A DNA stretch of 38,043 nucleotides from JAFDVJ01 sp964487505 (GCA_964487505.1 CAZARD010000033.1:1-38043), one strand, 5' to 3'; positions 30,255 through 38,043 are shown, counted from the stretch's first letter. Made by a program: numbers and translations. The notes: a model not told the origin generated them from the letters alone.

Positions 30255-32732
30255 TCAAAGGAGACTGAGCGGATCGATCTCGACCGAAACGAATCGCAGG
30301 TCGCAGCCGCGCTCGTCGGCCGCGGTGAGCGCGAAATCCAGCATCTCGCGCATCACGGTCCGGTTCGACGCCTTGATCAGGATCTGGATCCGGAATTCAT
30401 TCTTGAGCCGCGAGAGCGGGGCCGGCGCCGGTCCGAGGATCCGGCAGGCGTTGGCCCGGTTCGCGTCCGTGAGGCATTTGCGGAGCTTTTCGGCGAGATC
30501 GGCGGCGAACGCGTAGTTCGGATGCCGTATCAGGATCGATGCGAGCGAGGCGAATGGCGGATAGCCGAGGCGTTCGCGGAACTTGATCTCGTCGCTGTAG
30601 AACCCGGCAAAATCCTGCGAATGGGCGTGCCTGAGAATGTAGTGGTCCGGATAATAGGTCTGGATGATCACGCGGCCCGGGAGATCGCCCCGTCCGGCGC
30701 GGCCAGCCACCTGAGTGAGAAGCTGGAAGGTGCGCTCGCCGGACCTGAAATCGGGCATCGCGAGCCCGGCATCGACCGAGATCACGCCGACCAGGGTCAC
30801 GTTCGGAAAGTCGTGTCCTTTCGCGAGCATTTGCGTCCCGACGAGCATGTCGAGCGCGCCGCGGCTGAATTCGTCGAGTACCGCCTCCATCTCGTGGCGC
30901 CGTGCCGTCGTATCGCGGTCGACGCGCGCGATCTTCAATTCCGGAAACTTCTTTCGCAGTTGGTCCTCGATCTTTTCCGTCCCGTCGCCCATGAAATACA
31001 AATACCGGCTCTTGCATTGCGGGCAGTGGTCGGGCACCTTTTCGCGGTGGTTGCAGTAGTGGCATATCAGCTTCGCGTCGCGCTTGTGATACGTCAGCGT
31101 GATGTCGCAGTTCCGGCATCTGATGGCCTCGCCGCAGCTTCTGCAAAGGACGAACTGTGAAAAACCGCGGCGGTTGAGAAGGATTATCGATTGTTCGCCC
31201 TTCGAGTGCGTTTCGTTGATCGCGTCGATAAGTTCGGCCGAGAACGCCATGTCCTTGCCCGCGGTCCGGAAGAGTTTCCGCATATCGACGATCTCGGCCG
31301 AGGCGAGCGGCCGGTCGCCGATCCGGTTCGGGAGGCTGAGATACCGGTATTTTCCGATCTGCGAGTTCCGGAAGGTTTCGAGCGCCGGCGTCGCCGAGCC
31401 CAGAACGACCACTGCCTTGGCAGAATGCGCGCGGACGACGGCAACGTCTCGGCCGTTGTAGAAGGGCGATTCGTTCTGCCGGTACGATCCGTCGTGCTCC
31501 TCATCGACGATGATCAGCCCGATGTCCTTGAGTGGCGCGAAAACCGCGGACCGCGTGCCGATCACGATCCTCGCATCGCCGCGGCGAATCCTTCGCCACT
31601 CGTCAAAACGCTCGCCGTCCGAAAGGCTCGAATGCAGGATCGCGACGTTCTCGCCGAATACCGCTCGAAGGCGGCGCGAGAAAACCGGCGTCAGCGCGAT
31701 CTCGGGGACGAGCATCAGGGCCGACCGCCCGAGGTCCCGCGCGAGATTCATCGCGCGGATGTAAATCTCGGTCTTTCCGCTGCCGGTCACGCCGTGCAAA
31801 AGGAACGCGGCGTATTCGCCTGCACGCTCGGCGGTCTCGATCGCCGCCAGAACGCTCGACTGCGGGCCTGTGAGCGTGATCGGCTCGAATGTCGGGACCG
31901 CGGAGAATCGGAAGGGATCGCGGTTTACCGTCTTCCGGAAAGTCTCGATCAGGCCGGCCTTCACAAGCTTGTCGATCGGCGAGCGCGAGTTGCCGTTGAG
32001 AGCGAGCAGGTCCGCGAGCAGCATCTCCCCGCCGTTCTCGCTCAACAACTCAAGCGTCTCGGTCTGTTTGGGCGTCAGGGTGACAGCGGTCGGGGGATCG
32101 TCGGAAAGCCGCACAGCGAGCCGCGTCTTCTCGACGACGTCCGCCCGGCCCGACCGCTTTTCGATGACGATCAAGCCGGTCTTCGCGAGCTCGCGCACCG
32201 CGCGGTCGGCGGCGCTTTTGCCGAGGCGCTTCTCGAACTCGCGGCGGCTCGTCTCGCCGTTGGTCGCGAGTTCGCGGAGAATCGTCTGCCGGTTGGTCTT
32301 CGGCAGGTCGAACGACGTCGATTCGTCGCGGCCGCGTTCGGTCAGGGCCAGCATGTCCTCGACGTTCGAATTGATCCGTGCAGGCAGCGACGCCCGCAGC
32401 ACTTCGCCCCAACTCGACGCGTAGTAGTCCGCCGTCCAGCGCGCCAGACTCAGGATCTCCTCAGTGATCAACGGTTCTTCGTCGATGAGCTCGATGACTT
32501 GCCGGATCTTCGATCTGTCGTATGCGAAGTCCTCGCCGAGTTCGTCGTGCAGAGCGACGGCGTAGCCTGTCAGATGCCGCGATCCGAACGGTACGAGAAC
32601 CCGCGCGCCGATCCTGACCTTGTCCCTGATGGAATCGGGCAGGCCGTAGGTGAACGTCTGGCGCAACGGTACCGGAACGGCGACCTCGGCGTATTTCGGA
32701 GCGGACGAAAAGTCTGGGGCTTGTTTCGGCAT
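30255..32732 (-). CDS. priA: Primosomal protein N' (replication restart helicase)
   Basis: PriA recognises stalled forks and D-loops and reloads the replicative helicase. The 825-residue protein has the N-terminal DNA-binding domain (YAEVAVPVPLRQTFTYGLPD), a winged-helix region, and a superfamily 2 helicase core: Walker A GVTGSGKTEIY, VPEIALTP, DEEHD in motif II, and LGSATPALE. The Cys-rich zinc-binding insert is complete (CRSCGEAIRCRNC, then CHYC and HCPQCKS). Motifs V and VI appear as GTQMLAKGHDFPNVTLVG and TQVAGRAGRGDLPGRVIIQT. The start ATG 32732 has no Shine-Dalgarno, and TAGATT lies 10 nt upstream, so the mRNA may be almost leaderless. The end abuts the Uma2 gene. Confidence 0.96.
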   Translation of the reverse strand: MPKQAPDFSSAPKYAEVAVPVPLRQTFTYGLPDSIRDKVRIGARVLVPFGSRHLTGYAVALHDELGEDFAYDRSKIRQVIELIDEEPLITEEILSLARWTADYYASSWGEVLRASLPARINSNVEDMLALTERGRDESTSFDLPKTNRQTILRELATNGETSRREFEKRLGKSAADRAVRELAKTGLIVIEKRSGRADVVEKTRLAVRLSDDPPTAVTLTPKQTETLELLSENGGEMLLADLLALNGNSRSPIDKLVKAGLIETFRKTVNRDPFRFSAVPTFEPITLTGPQSSVLAAIETAERAGEYAAFLLHGVTGSGKTEIYIRAMNLARDLGRSALMLVPEIALTPVFSRRLRAVFGENVAILHSSLSDGERFDEWRRIRRGDARIVIGTRSAVFAPLKDIGLIIVDEEHDGSYRQNESPFYNGRDVAVVRAHSAKAVVVLGSATPALETFRNSQIGKYRYLSLPNRIGDRPLASAEIVDMRKLFRTAGKDMAFSAELIDAINETHSKGEQSIILLNRRGFSQFVLCRSCGEAIRCRNCDITLTYHKRDAKLICHYCNHREKVPDHCPQCKSRYLYFMGDGTEKIEDQLRKKFPELKIARVDRDTTARRHEMEAVLDEFSRGALDMLVGTQMLAKGHDFPNVTLVGVISVDAGLAMPDFRSGERTFQLLTQVAGRAGRGDLPGRVIIQTYYPDHYILRHAHSQDFAGFYSDEIKFRERLGYPPFASLASILIRHPNYAFAADLAEKLRKCLTDANRANACRILGPAPAPLSRLKNEFRIQILIKASNRTVMREMLDFALTAADERGCDLRFVSVEIDPLSLL

Positions 32733-32742
32733 TCGGGAACTT

Positions 32743-32752
32743 AATCTAGAAT
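32743..32752. promoter_or_regulatory. Overlapping divergent -10 boxes between priA and the 32812 gene
   Basis: TAGAAT (plus, 32747-32752) and TAGATT (minus, 32748-32743) overlap by two bases. The rightward leader would be about 53 nt and the priA leader only about 3 nt. A further minus-strand TATCAT at 32756-32751 is an alternative for priA. Confidence 0.35.
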
Positions 32753-32811
32753 GATAACTGATTGGAACTTTTCATTGAAACGGTCGTCTAAGCCGTTTGG
32801 GAGGTTGTTTT

Positions 32812-33285
32812 GTGAACAAAGGATTTCTGGCCGCGATCGTGATCGCCGTGCTGGTCGTCGCCGGCGGAGTCGGGTTGATCTGGAAATTCCAGCCGTCGAT
32901 GGAAGAGCAGAAGAAGGAAGTTCTCGAAGGCGCGTTCCGAGAAGGCTCGCCCGAATTCGCCACGATGATGCGGAGGATCATCGCCGAGACCGATCCCGAC
33001 AAGACCTGGGAGTCGCCGCTCGGAACCGGTTACCTGATGATGAACATCGCCGGACGGATCAAGAACTTCAGCGACAAGACGCTGACCGGGCTCGAGGTCC
33101 AGGTGTCCGTCATCGACCAGTTCGGCAAGACCGTCAAGGACAAGCGTGTGATCGTCGTCCCGACACAGCAGGCGACGCTCGAGCCGCAGGGCGTGATGGA
33201 TGTCGTCGTTCGAATCGACGGGTTCAACAAGGACGACGACCGGGCGCGGATCCGTTGGCTGGTGACGGCGATCAAGGTCAAGTGA
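32812..33285 (+). CDS. Membrane-anchored protein of unknown function (FxLYD-like beta domain)
   Basis: A 157-residue protein starting at GTG 32812, supported by a GGGAGG Shine-Dalgarno about 6 nt upstream; an in-frame ATG at 32797 would overlap that site. Residues 5-28 form a transmembrane anchor (FLAAIVIAVLVVAGGVGLIW) without a lipobox Cys. A helical, charged stretch (about 30-70) follows. The C-terminal domain (about 78-157) has the pattern of an immunoglobulin-like beta-sandwich: AGRIKNFSDKTLTGLEVQV, DQFGKTVKDKRVIVV, LEPQGVMDVVVRIDG. This resembles FxLYD-type extracytoplasmic domains that follow membrane anchors; the assignment is tentative. The gene ends back to back with the EptA-like gene (TGA/TCA). 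Confidence 0.7.
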   Translation: MNKGFLAAIVIAVLVVAGGVGLIWKFQPSMEEQKKEVLEGAFREGSPEFATMMRRIIAETDPDKTWESPLGTGYLMMNIAGRIKNFSDKTLTGLEVQVSVIDQFGKTVKDKRVIVVPTQQATLEPQGVMDVVVRIDGFNKDDDRARIRWLVTAIKVK

Positions 33286-35040
33286 TCACTGGTCGAAAAG
33301 CACCCTTTGGCTTCTCGGCGGGTTGAAGAATCTCGGCGCCGAGTGCTCGCGGCCCGAACCGAGCAGCGAGCGCGCGTAGACCGCGGAGCGTTTGTCGACG
33401 GGAAATTCCATCAGATCGAGCAAGGTCGTGAACAGGTTCGCGTGGGAGGCCCGAAAGCCAGGATCGAATCGACCCGAACGGTCCCCGAGAACGAACAGCG
33501 GAACCATCGCCTCCTCGCGCGATTCGCCGCCATGGCCGGCGCGGCCGTTGGCAAAGAAAGACTCGCCGTGATCGCTGGTGTAGATGATGACGGTGTCGTT
33601 CGGAAGGTCCGAATAGTCGGGCGAAAGCGCTTTGAAGAACGGATCGAGATTGTGCCGGAGCGAGTTGTCGTACGAGTTCTTGACGGCCTCGATCTGATCG
33701 GCCGGCGGGATTTCGTACTGCTCCCGGAAACGATACACCGGCCTCCACAATTCAGCTTCTTCCGGGTAGTTCTTCTCGTAAGGGAAGTGGCAGCCGCGTT
33801 TGTATATGAAGATGAAGTTTCCCGGCGATTCCGAGAAGATCCGGTTCACCATGCCGGCGATCTTGTTGTCGATTTCCCACTGTTTTAGCGCGTTGCGCTG
33901 ATTGTCCTCGTTCGTGATCCGGTCGCCCAGCTCCCAATCCTCGATCCGGTTCGGGTTGTCGATCTCGGCCAGACTGACGAAATCGTCGACATAGTTCAAG
34001 TCGTCCGGCACGCCGCCCCAATAGGTCTTCATTTGCCCGTCGAAAAGATGCGTCCGGTAGTTCATCGCTTTCGCGTACTGGAACAGATTGGGCAAGGTGT
34101 TGATCCCTTGGAACTTCAATGTTTCGATCTGTTCCGGTGTCGCGCCGCTGATCATCGCATCGTAGCTCGGATGGCTGATCGTCGAGGCCGAGACCGCGAT
34201 GCCGTAATTGATCAGGAGTCCGCGCGCGGCAAGCTCTTCGAGATACGGGGTCGTCGGTCGCTTATAGCCGTTGAGGCTGAGATGGTCGCCGCGGACCGAC
34301 TCGTCGAAGACAAAGACGATGTTGTTGGTCGGGCGGCGGAGCTGATCCGCCGCGAACTCGAGCTTTTCGCGTTCTCTCGGTCCGCGGAGGACAGGCTCGT
34401 AAAGAAGATAATCGGCGGTCGCGAGACAGAAGTTTCCAACCGAACTCGAGGCGAACTTCTGGTCGAAGAACAGCGGGTTGATCAGCGCGACGTTGACATA
34501 AAAGACAGCGTAGGCCGCGGCCATTCCGACGAAGGCGACGCCGCCGAATGGCGCCGGTCCGCGCCTGAAAAACACGCTGACCGCGGTCAGGACCAATCCC
34601 GGAAGCAGGGAAACGTAACTTGAGAAGGCCCGGACAGAATCGGCCTTTTGTTCGCTCGTTGCCGAAACCGCGGAGATCAGATCCTGGGCGATGATGAACC
34701 TGCCGAGCGCGTTCGAGTATCCGAATTGCGCGAAGACCGTCAAAGTGAAGAAGGCGATGATCGCCGCCCTGTAATACCAGCGGGCCGAGATCGCGAGCAG
34801 TACGAGCACGAAAAGCAGATAGACCGAGGCCGCGAGATATAGAGCAAGAACGGCGGAAAAGACGAGCGTGTCGTCGCGCCCGAAAAAGGCGACGAGTTCG
34901 GCGAAATTCTCGCGGAACCAGACCGCTTCGAAGACGCAGAACCCGGCGACGAACGCGATCGCCGTCACTACCGCGCGACGGTCGGCGCCGAGCGTCAGGC
35001 TTAGCTCCTTTCCGGTCAGCAATTCGCGGATTCGGCGCAT
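33286..35040 (-). CDS. EptA-like phosphoethanolamine transferase (inner-membrane sulfatase-fold protein)
   Basis: A 584-residue protein with about five transmembrane helices in residues 20-195 and a periplasmic alkaline-phosphatase/sulfatase-fold domain from about 240. The metal-binding Glu lies in FVFDESVRGDHLSLNGYKRPTTP. Further landmarks are SASTISHPSYDAMISG, where the Thr/Ser nucleophile is expected, KRGCHFPYEKNYPEE with the conserved His, YTSDHGESFF with the Asp-His pair, and GHGG. Relatives such as EptA, CptA and OpgE move phosphoethanolamine from phosphatidylethanolamine to lipid A, core sugars or glucans; the acceptor here is unknown. EptA-type proteins have VGET where this one has FDES. 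It is the last gene of a tight operon, 3 bp after the ABC ATPase gene. Confidence 0.85.
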   Translation of the reverse strand: MRRIRELLTGKELSLTLGADRRAVVTAIAFVAGFCVFEAVWFRENFAELVAFFGRDDTLVFSAVLALYLAASVYLLFVLVLLAISARWYYRAAIIAFFTLTVFAQFGYSNALGRFIIAQDLISAVSATSEQKADSVRAFSSYVSLLPGLVLTAVSVFFRRGPAPFGGVAFVGMAAAYAVFYVNVALINPLFFDQKFASSSVGNFCLATADYLLYEPVLRGPREREKLEFAADQLRRPTNNIVFVFDESVRGDHLSLNGYKRPTTPYLEELAARGLLINYGIAVSASTISHPSYDAMISGATPEQIETLKFQGINTLPNLFQYAKAMNYRTHLFDGQMKTYWGGVPDDLNYVDDFVSLAEIDNPNRIEDWELGDRITNEDNQRNALKQWEIDNKIAGMVNRIFSESPGNFIFIYKRGCHFPYEKNYPEEAELWRPVYRFREQYEIPPADQIEAVKNSYDNSLRHNLDPFFKALSPDYSDLPNDTVIIYTSDHGESFFANGRAGHGGESREEAMVPLFVLGDRSGRFDPGFRASHANLFTTLLDLMEFPVDKRSAVYARSLLGSGREHSAPRFFNPPRSQRVLFDQ

Positions 35041-35043
35041 TGG

Positions 35044-35982
35044 TCAGGCGGTCTCCTTGACGAAAAGTTCCTCGAGCGACTGGCGGACGGGTTGTACCGA
35101 GACAAGGCTTCCGCCCGCCTCGCGCATCATTGAGATCACCGCCTCGACATCCTTTTCCGATCCGACCTGGACGTTCGCGCCGTTCGCCTTGGCCGCGACG
35201 GTCGCGCCCGCGATCTTTGCGACATTCTCACGGAACGAGTCCTGATCGACGCCCTTGACGACGACTTCGAACATCAGGTTTTCGCCGCTGCTCGTCAGGA
35301 GCTCGAGCAGGTTCCCCGTGGCGGCAAGTTTGCCGCCGCGCAGAATCGCGACGTTGTCGCAGAGCGCTTCGATGTCCGAAAGGATATGCGTCGACATGAA
35401 AACGGTCGTTCCGCTTTCGCGTAGACCGGCGATGAGTTCACGGATCTCGCGGCGGCCGATCGGGTCAAGCCCCGACATCGGTTCGTCGAGGAAGACGACC
35501 TCCGGGTCGTTTATCAGGCTTTGGGCAAGCCCGACGCGCTGGAGCATCCCTTTCGAGAATTTTCGGAGTTGTTTGCTCCAGTCCTTTTCCTCGAGCCCGA
35601 CGCGCGTCAGCAGGTCTTCAGTCTTTCTTTTTCGGGTCGCCTGGTCTTGGCCGAAGAGTTCGCCGAAATAGCCGAGAAGCTCGCGCGGTGTCAGGTAATC
35701 ATAGAAATATGGGTTTTCGGGGCAATACCCGATCCGGGCGTGCATCGCCGTGTCCGAGATGTCCCGCCCGAGGATCCGCGCCGAGCCGCCGGTCGGAAAG
35801 ATCAGCGACATCAGGAGCTTGATGGTCGTCGTCTTCCCGGCGCCGTTGCCGCCAAGGAAGCCGAAGATCTGGCCGGGTTCGACCGCGAGCGTCAGTCCGT
35901 CGAGCGCCCGGACCTTGCGTTTTTTCCAGAATCCGACCTCATAGTCCTTCGTCAGTTCGTTGATTTCGATTACGGGTTGCAT
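35044..35982 (-). CDS. ABC transporter ATP-binding protein (ABC-2 type export system)
   Basis: A 312-residue nucleotide-binding subunit: Walker A GGNGAGKTTTIK (about 45-56), Q-loop region GYCPENPYFYDYLTPRE, signature FSKGMLQRVGLAQ, Walker B VVFLDEPMSGLD and switch His in STHIL. The last roughly 90 residues form a C-terminal domain seen in ABC-2 ATPases (AATGNLLELLTSSGENLMFEV onwards). It should pair with the permease encoded two genes upstream (36918-37706). The gene for a TPR protein sits between them, 6 bp upstream of this gene. Substrate is unknown; membrane lipid or polysaccharide export, or gliding-type functions, are known for related systems. Confidence 0.93.
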   Translation of the reverse strand: MQPVIEINELTKDYEVGFWKKRKVRALDGLTLAVEPGQIFGFLGGNGAGKTTTIKLLMSLIFPTGGSARILGRDISDTAMHARIGYCPENPYFYDYLTPRELLGYFGELFGQDQATRKRKTEDLLTRVGLEEKDWSKQLRKFSKGMLQRVGLAQSLINDPEVVFLDEPMSGLDPIGRREIRELIAGLRESGTTVFMSTHILSDIEALCDNVAILRGGKLAATGNLLELLTSSGENLMFEVVVKGVDQDSFRENVAKIAGATVAAKANGANVQVGSEKDVEAVISMMREAGGSLVSVQPVRQSLEELFVKETA

Positions 35983-35988
35983 ATTTGA

Positions 35989-36921
35989 TCAGGTTGGGAT
36001 CTTGGATTTGGCGAGATCGACGGAGACGTCGCACTTCTCGCGATCGAGATAATAGGGAACGAGTGTCGGGTCAAGAAGCTGATTGTTCCTGTCGATCAGG
36101 AACTGCCGGCCGCGCGGAAGTTTGACTCCCACCAGCAAAGGGAGAAGTTCGGCCCAGTTGGCGACGCACCTACCGTTGCGTTCGCGGAATTTGTTGAGAG
36201 CCGCGCGGATCTCGTCGCGGTCCTCGAACGAATCGAGCTCTTTGAGGCGCAGTTCCGCCAGTTCGCGGGTCTGCGTGTTCTCGGCCGAGTCGTACATTTC
36301 CTGGTAGATTGCGCGCGCGGTTCCGCGGCTCCCGCCTTCGCTGCGCATCTGCGCGACCATCATTTTCAGAAACGCCGGCGCACCCTCGACCTTCGACGCC
36401 CGGTCATAGACCTCGGCCGCCTTTTCATAATCGCCAAGCTTCCAGTAGATGAACCCGAGATGTTGGTAGAGCCGGAAATCCCCGGGGTTGTTGGCGATGC
36501 CCTTTTCCGCGATCAGGACGGCTTGCTTCGGATCGATCGCCGGCAGAACGACGGCGCCATAGTGGTACGGCGCGGTGAATTTCGGATCAAGCGTCGTCGC
36601 GTTGTCGAGGTACGGATAGAGAAGCCGCGGGTTGAGCGGGGTCAGATTGTCGAGCGAGACCTTGATCCCGGGATTCTTCAGGATCTTGTTGCCGATATAC
36701 TGCAGCGACTGCATCCAATACCAGTCGGCGGCGAGGCCTTCCATCCCGAGCGCGAAACCCCTGACTCGAGCGCCCTGAAGCGCGAGGTCCTGGTCCTCGA
36801 ATCCCTCCGGCATCGGCGGACGCGCGGCCTCGAGGCGACCGCTGAGCGCGAAGACCGCGCCAAAACCGCCCGCGATCAAAAGCAGCGTCAATAGCAGATC
36901 CTTTCCGTTGCGCGTGTTCAT
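35989..36921 (-). CDS. Membrane-anchored TPR protein in an ABC transporter operon
   Basis: A 310-residue protein with an N-terminal hydrophobic helix (about 8-27, LLLTLLLIAGGFGAVFAL) that anchors it or acts as a signal peptide. GFALGMEGLAADWYWMQSLQYIGNK and LNPRLLYPYLDNATTLDPKFTAPYHYG are aromatic-rich helical repeats, and a clear TPR follows (FRLYQHLGFIYWKLGDYEKAAEVYDRASK). The C-terminal part (about 235-310) has no recognised fold (NGRCVANWAELLPLLVG, PRGRQFLIDRNNQL). Its ATG overlaps the permease stop (ATGA, 4 bp), and the ATPase gene begins 6 bp after its stop. This placement implies a dedicated periplasmic or membrane partner of the ABC exporter. Confidence 0.85.
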   Translation of the reverse strand: MNTRNGKDLLLTLLLIAGGFGAVFALSGRLEAARPPMPEGFEDQDLALQGARVRGFALGMEGLAADWYWMQSLQYIGNKILKNPGIKVSLDNLTPLNPRLLYPYLDNATTLDPKFTAPYHYGAVVLPAIDPKQAVLIAEKGIANNPGDFRLYQHLGFIYWKLGDYEKAAEVYDRASKVEGAPAFLKMMVAQMRSEGGSRGTARAIYQEMYDSAENTQTRELAELRLKELDSFEDRDEIRAALNKFRERNGRCVANWAELLPLLVGVKLPRGRQFLIDRNNQLLDPTLVPYYLDREKCDVSVDLAKSKIPT

Positions 36922-37706
36922 TTGAAATTCCGGCGGCTGAATATGACCGAAGCGATGCCGATGACAATCGAGGAATAGACGACGGCATAAATCGCGGCAA
37001 GGCCGAGATACCCGAACGGAGGCGCCTCGCCGTGGGCCGAATTCGTGATAAAGCTGAAGAACGACAAGTTTGGAAGAACGTAGTAGAGAAACGCGAAAAA
37101 CGCCTTTGCGGAATCGGACCCGAGGTTTGCGGCGAATTCGCGGAGCGAGGCGCTGAAATGGCCGATGATGAAAACCAGAAAGGCAAGGAGCGCCGAGAGC
37201 GCCGGTGAAGAAAACGACGAGAAGAGGATCGCGATCGCGGTGATGATCATCAGTTCAAAAAAAATCAGAAGTATGGCGCCCCAGATCGGCAGGATCAGCG
37301 ACTTTCCACCGACGATCGCCAGCGCCACCGAAACGCCGGCTCCCATTACCGCCACGTTGATCAAAAGCGTCAGGCACAGACCGAGGTAGCGGCCGGCGAT
37401 GAATTGGCCACGGCCCACGGGTTTCGAAAGGACCGCATAGATGGTTCGCTTTTCGATCTCTTTCGAGACGAGGCCCACGCCGACGAAGATCGCGATGAAG
37501 GTCCCGAAGATGAGCATCGCGCTGAGACCGAGATTGACTATCGTTCGGGCTTCGTAACCCGCGGTCAGGTCGCCGAGAAAGATCGCGGCGGCGGTGATCA
37601 GCAAAACGAACACGATCAGGTTGTACAAAACGCGGTCGCGCACCGCCTCACGGAAGGTGTTCCGCGCGATTGTCATTATCTTTCCGAGATGTTGGAACAT
37701 TCCCAT
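36918..37706 (-). CDS. ABC-2 type transporter permease
   Basis: A 262-residue polytopic protein from ATG 37706; ATG 37700 and an in-frame TTG at 37724 are alternatives, with no Shine-Dalgarno to decide. TIARNTFREAVRDRVLYNLI is the cytoplasmic elbow helix typical of ABC-2 permeases, followed by about six transmembrane helices (for example MLIFGTFIAIFVGVGLVSKE, LLIFFELMIITAIAILFSSF, AIYAVVYSSIVIGIASVIF). VSKEIEKRTIYAVLSKPVGRG is a common intracellular loop of the family. It is the first gene of the four-gene operon that ends with the EptA-like gene and probably dimerises to form the pore. Confidence 0.9.
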   Translation of the reverse strand: MGMFQHLGKIMTIARNTFREAVRDRVLYNLIVFVLLITAAAIFLGDLTAGYEARTIVNLGLSAMLIFGTFIAIFVGVGLVSKEIEKRTIYAVLSKPVGRGQFIAGRYLGLCLTLLINVAVMGAGVSVALAIVGGKSLILPIWGAILLIFFELMIITAIAILFSSFSSPALSALLAFLVFIIGHFSASLREFAANLGSDSAKAFFAFLYYVLPNLSFFSFITNSAHGEAPPFGYLGLAAIYAVVYSSIVIGIASVIFSRRNFK

Positions 37707-37776
37707 TGAGACTAACCGGGTCAAAATTGGTCTGGGTTGAATTTAGGAAACGGAGCGGGCCGGGAAGACCATTGGA

Positions 37777-37785
37777 AATATAACA
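37777..37785 (-). promoter_or_regulatory. Extended -10 promoter of the ABC/EptA operon
   Basis: On the minus strand TGT (37785-37783) plus TATATT (37782-37777) within ATTGTGTTATATT predicts a start near 37770 and a leader of about 64 nt. The core TTGTG..TAT resembles the boxes at 8529 and 18965. Confidence 0.45.
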
Positions 37786-37799
37786 CAATCTTTTGTGTT
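37782..37799. repeat. 7-bp inverted repeat overlapping the ABC operon promoter
   Basis: AACACAA (37782-37788) and TTGTGTT (37793-37799) are exact reverse complements around TCTT. It overlaps the extended -10 of the operon and could be an operator. Confidence 0.4.
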
Positions 37800-37830
37800 T
37801 GAAAACAGGGTTTATCGGCGATATTGAAAG

Positions 37831-37862
37831 AAAAAAGGTCCCGCCCGTTTCGGGGCAGGACC
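37831..37862 (-). terminator. Rho-independent terminator of the pilin-like gene
   Basis: On the minus strand GGTCCTGCCC and GGGCGGGACC form a 10-bp stem (one T-G pair) with a 6-nt loop, followed by six T residues. It lies 25 bp after the stop codon at 37887. Confidence 0.9.
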
Positions 37863-37886
37863 TGTTTACAGCTTTTTGCCGGTTGA

Positions 37887-38043
37887 CTAGTTGCCGGTTG
37901 CGGTCGCGTAGTTGGCCGCCGAGCAATCTCCGTCAGCCGCCGCGAGCGCCGAAGCGGTGCGCGTGCGGATGATACCTTCCGTCGCGATGCAGTAGTCCTT
38001 GCTGCCCGTCTGGGTCAGACCCGAAGCAACGACCGGCGACGCG
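37887..38043 (-). CDS. Type IV pilin-like protein, C-terminal 52 residues only
   Basis: The reverse strand encodes an open C-terminus reading SGLTQTGSKDYCIATEGIIR, then a short Ala-rich stretch with a second Cys (ADGDCSAANY), ending ATATGN. The KDYCIATEGIIR segment matches the last beta strand region of type IVa pilins, where a Cys pair near the C-terminus closes the D-loop. The N-terminal prepilin signal lies outside the window, so the assignment rests on this end only. A strong terminator follows 25 bp downstream. A pilin would serve in twitching, adhesion or DNA uptake. Confidence 0.6.
   Translation of the reverse strand, partial: ASPVVASGLTQTGSKDYCIATEGIIRTRTASALAAADGDCSAANYATATGN

Noticed and set aside
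31191..32744. 517-codon frame opposite priA
   Set aside because: It is antisense to a complete PriA with all helicase and zinc motifs and has no family similarity.
1..38043. tRNA, rRNA or riboswitch genes
   Set aside because: No cloverleaf-like or conserved RNA motif was recognised by eye; a covariance-model search could not be run.

Overview
The window is a G+C-rich stretch of a Gram-negative bacterial chromosome. An lpxD gene and a phosphoethanolamine-transferase-like gene imply an LPS outer membrane. Secreted delta-60/FG-GAP repeat proteins, exported TPR proteins, an acidobacterial-type ECF sigma factor and a PknB-like kinase with a polytopic tail together suggest Acidobacteriota, probably class Blastocatellia. 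That placement is inferred from gene content only. No rRNA, tRNA, CRISPR array, transposase or integrase was seen.

Layout. 1-2069 (-): an EF-G-like translation factor, cut by the left edge. 2351-8476 (+): two tandem secreted proteins, each with about 14 delta-60 repeats and 6 FG-GAP-like repeats. 8632-12321 (+): two exported TPR paralogues that share a motif just after the signal peptide, followed by murB (12324) and an NtrC-type sigma-54 activator (13410-14858). 14859-15338 holds no convincing gene. 15339-19531 is a visibly A+T-richer island with a Ser/Thr kinase, a SnoaL/NTF2-like secreted protein and a divergent ECF sigma factor. 19681-22638 (-): a biotinyl carrier protein, a deoxyhypusine-synthase-family protein, a small membrane protein and a 1-Cys-type peroxiredoxin. 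22760-24073 (-): a CNNM/CorC-type membrane protein, divergent from a penicillin acylase (24128-26476). Then come ruvX (-), an S41-family protein lacking both catalytic residues (+), lpxD (-), a Uma2-family protein (+), priA (-) and a membrane-anchored unknown protein (+). 33286-37706 (-) is a tight four-gene operon: ABC permease, TPR protein, ABC ATPase, EptA-like transferase. The right edge cuts the 3' end of a probable type IV pilin gene, which is followed by a clear terminator.

Regulation. Genes are packed as divergent and convergent pairs. Good sigma-70-type boxes lie in the divergent gaps. Several genes (NtrC regulator, ECF sigma, biotinyl protein; less certainly the kinase and priA) have an extended -10 or a TANNNT box only 6-13 nt before the start codon and no Shine-Dalgarno, which predicts leaderless or near-leaderless mRNAs. 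Others (EF-G, SnoaL-like, small membrane protein, peroxiredoxin, gene 32812) have clear Shine-Dalgarno sequences.

Most notable: an S41 peptidase homologue with its Ser/Lys dyad replaced by Gly/Ala at the exact family spacing; in-phase 7-bp repeats of several sequence families in five intergenic places; the ECF/kinase island with a perfect palindrome upstream of the sigma gene; and the paired paralogous secreted proteins.
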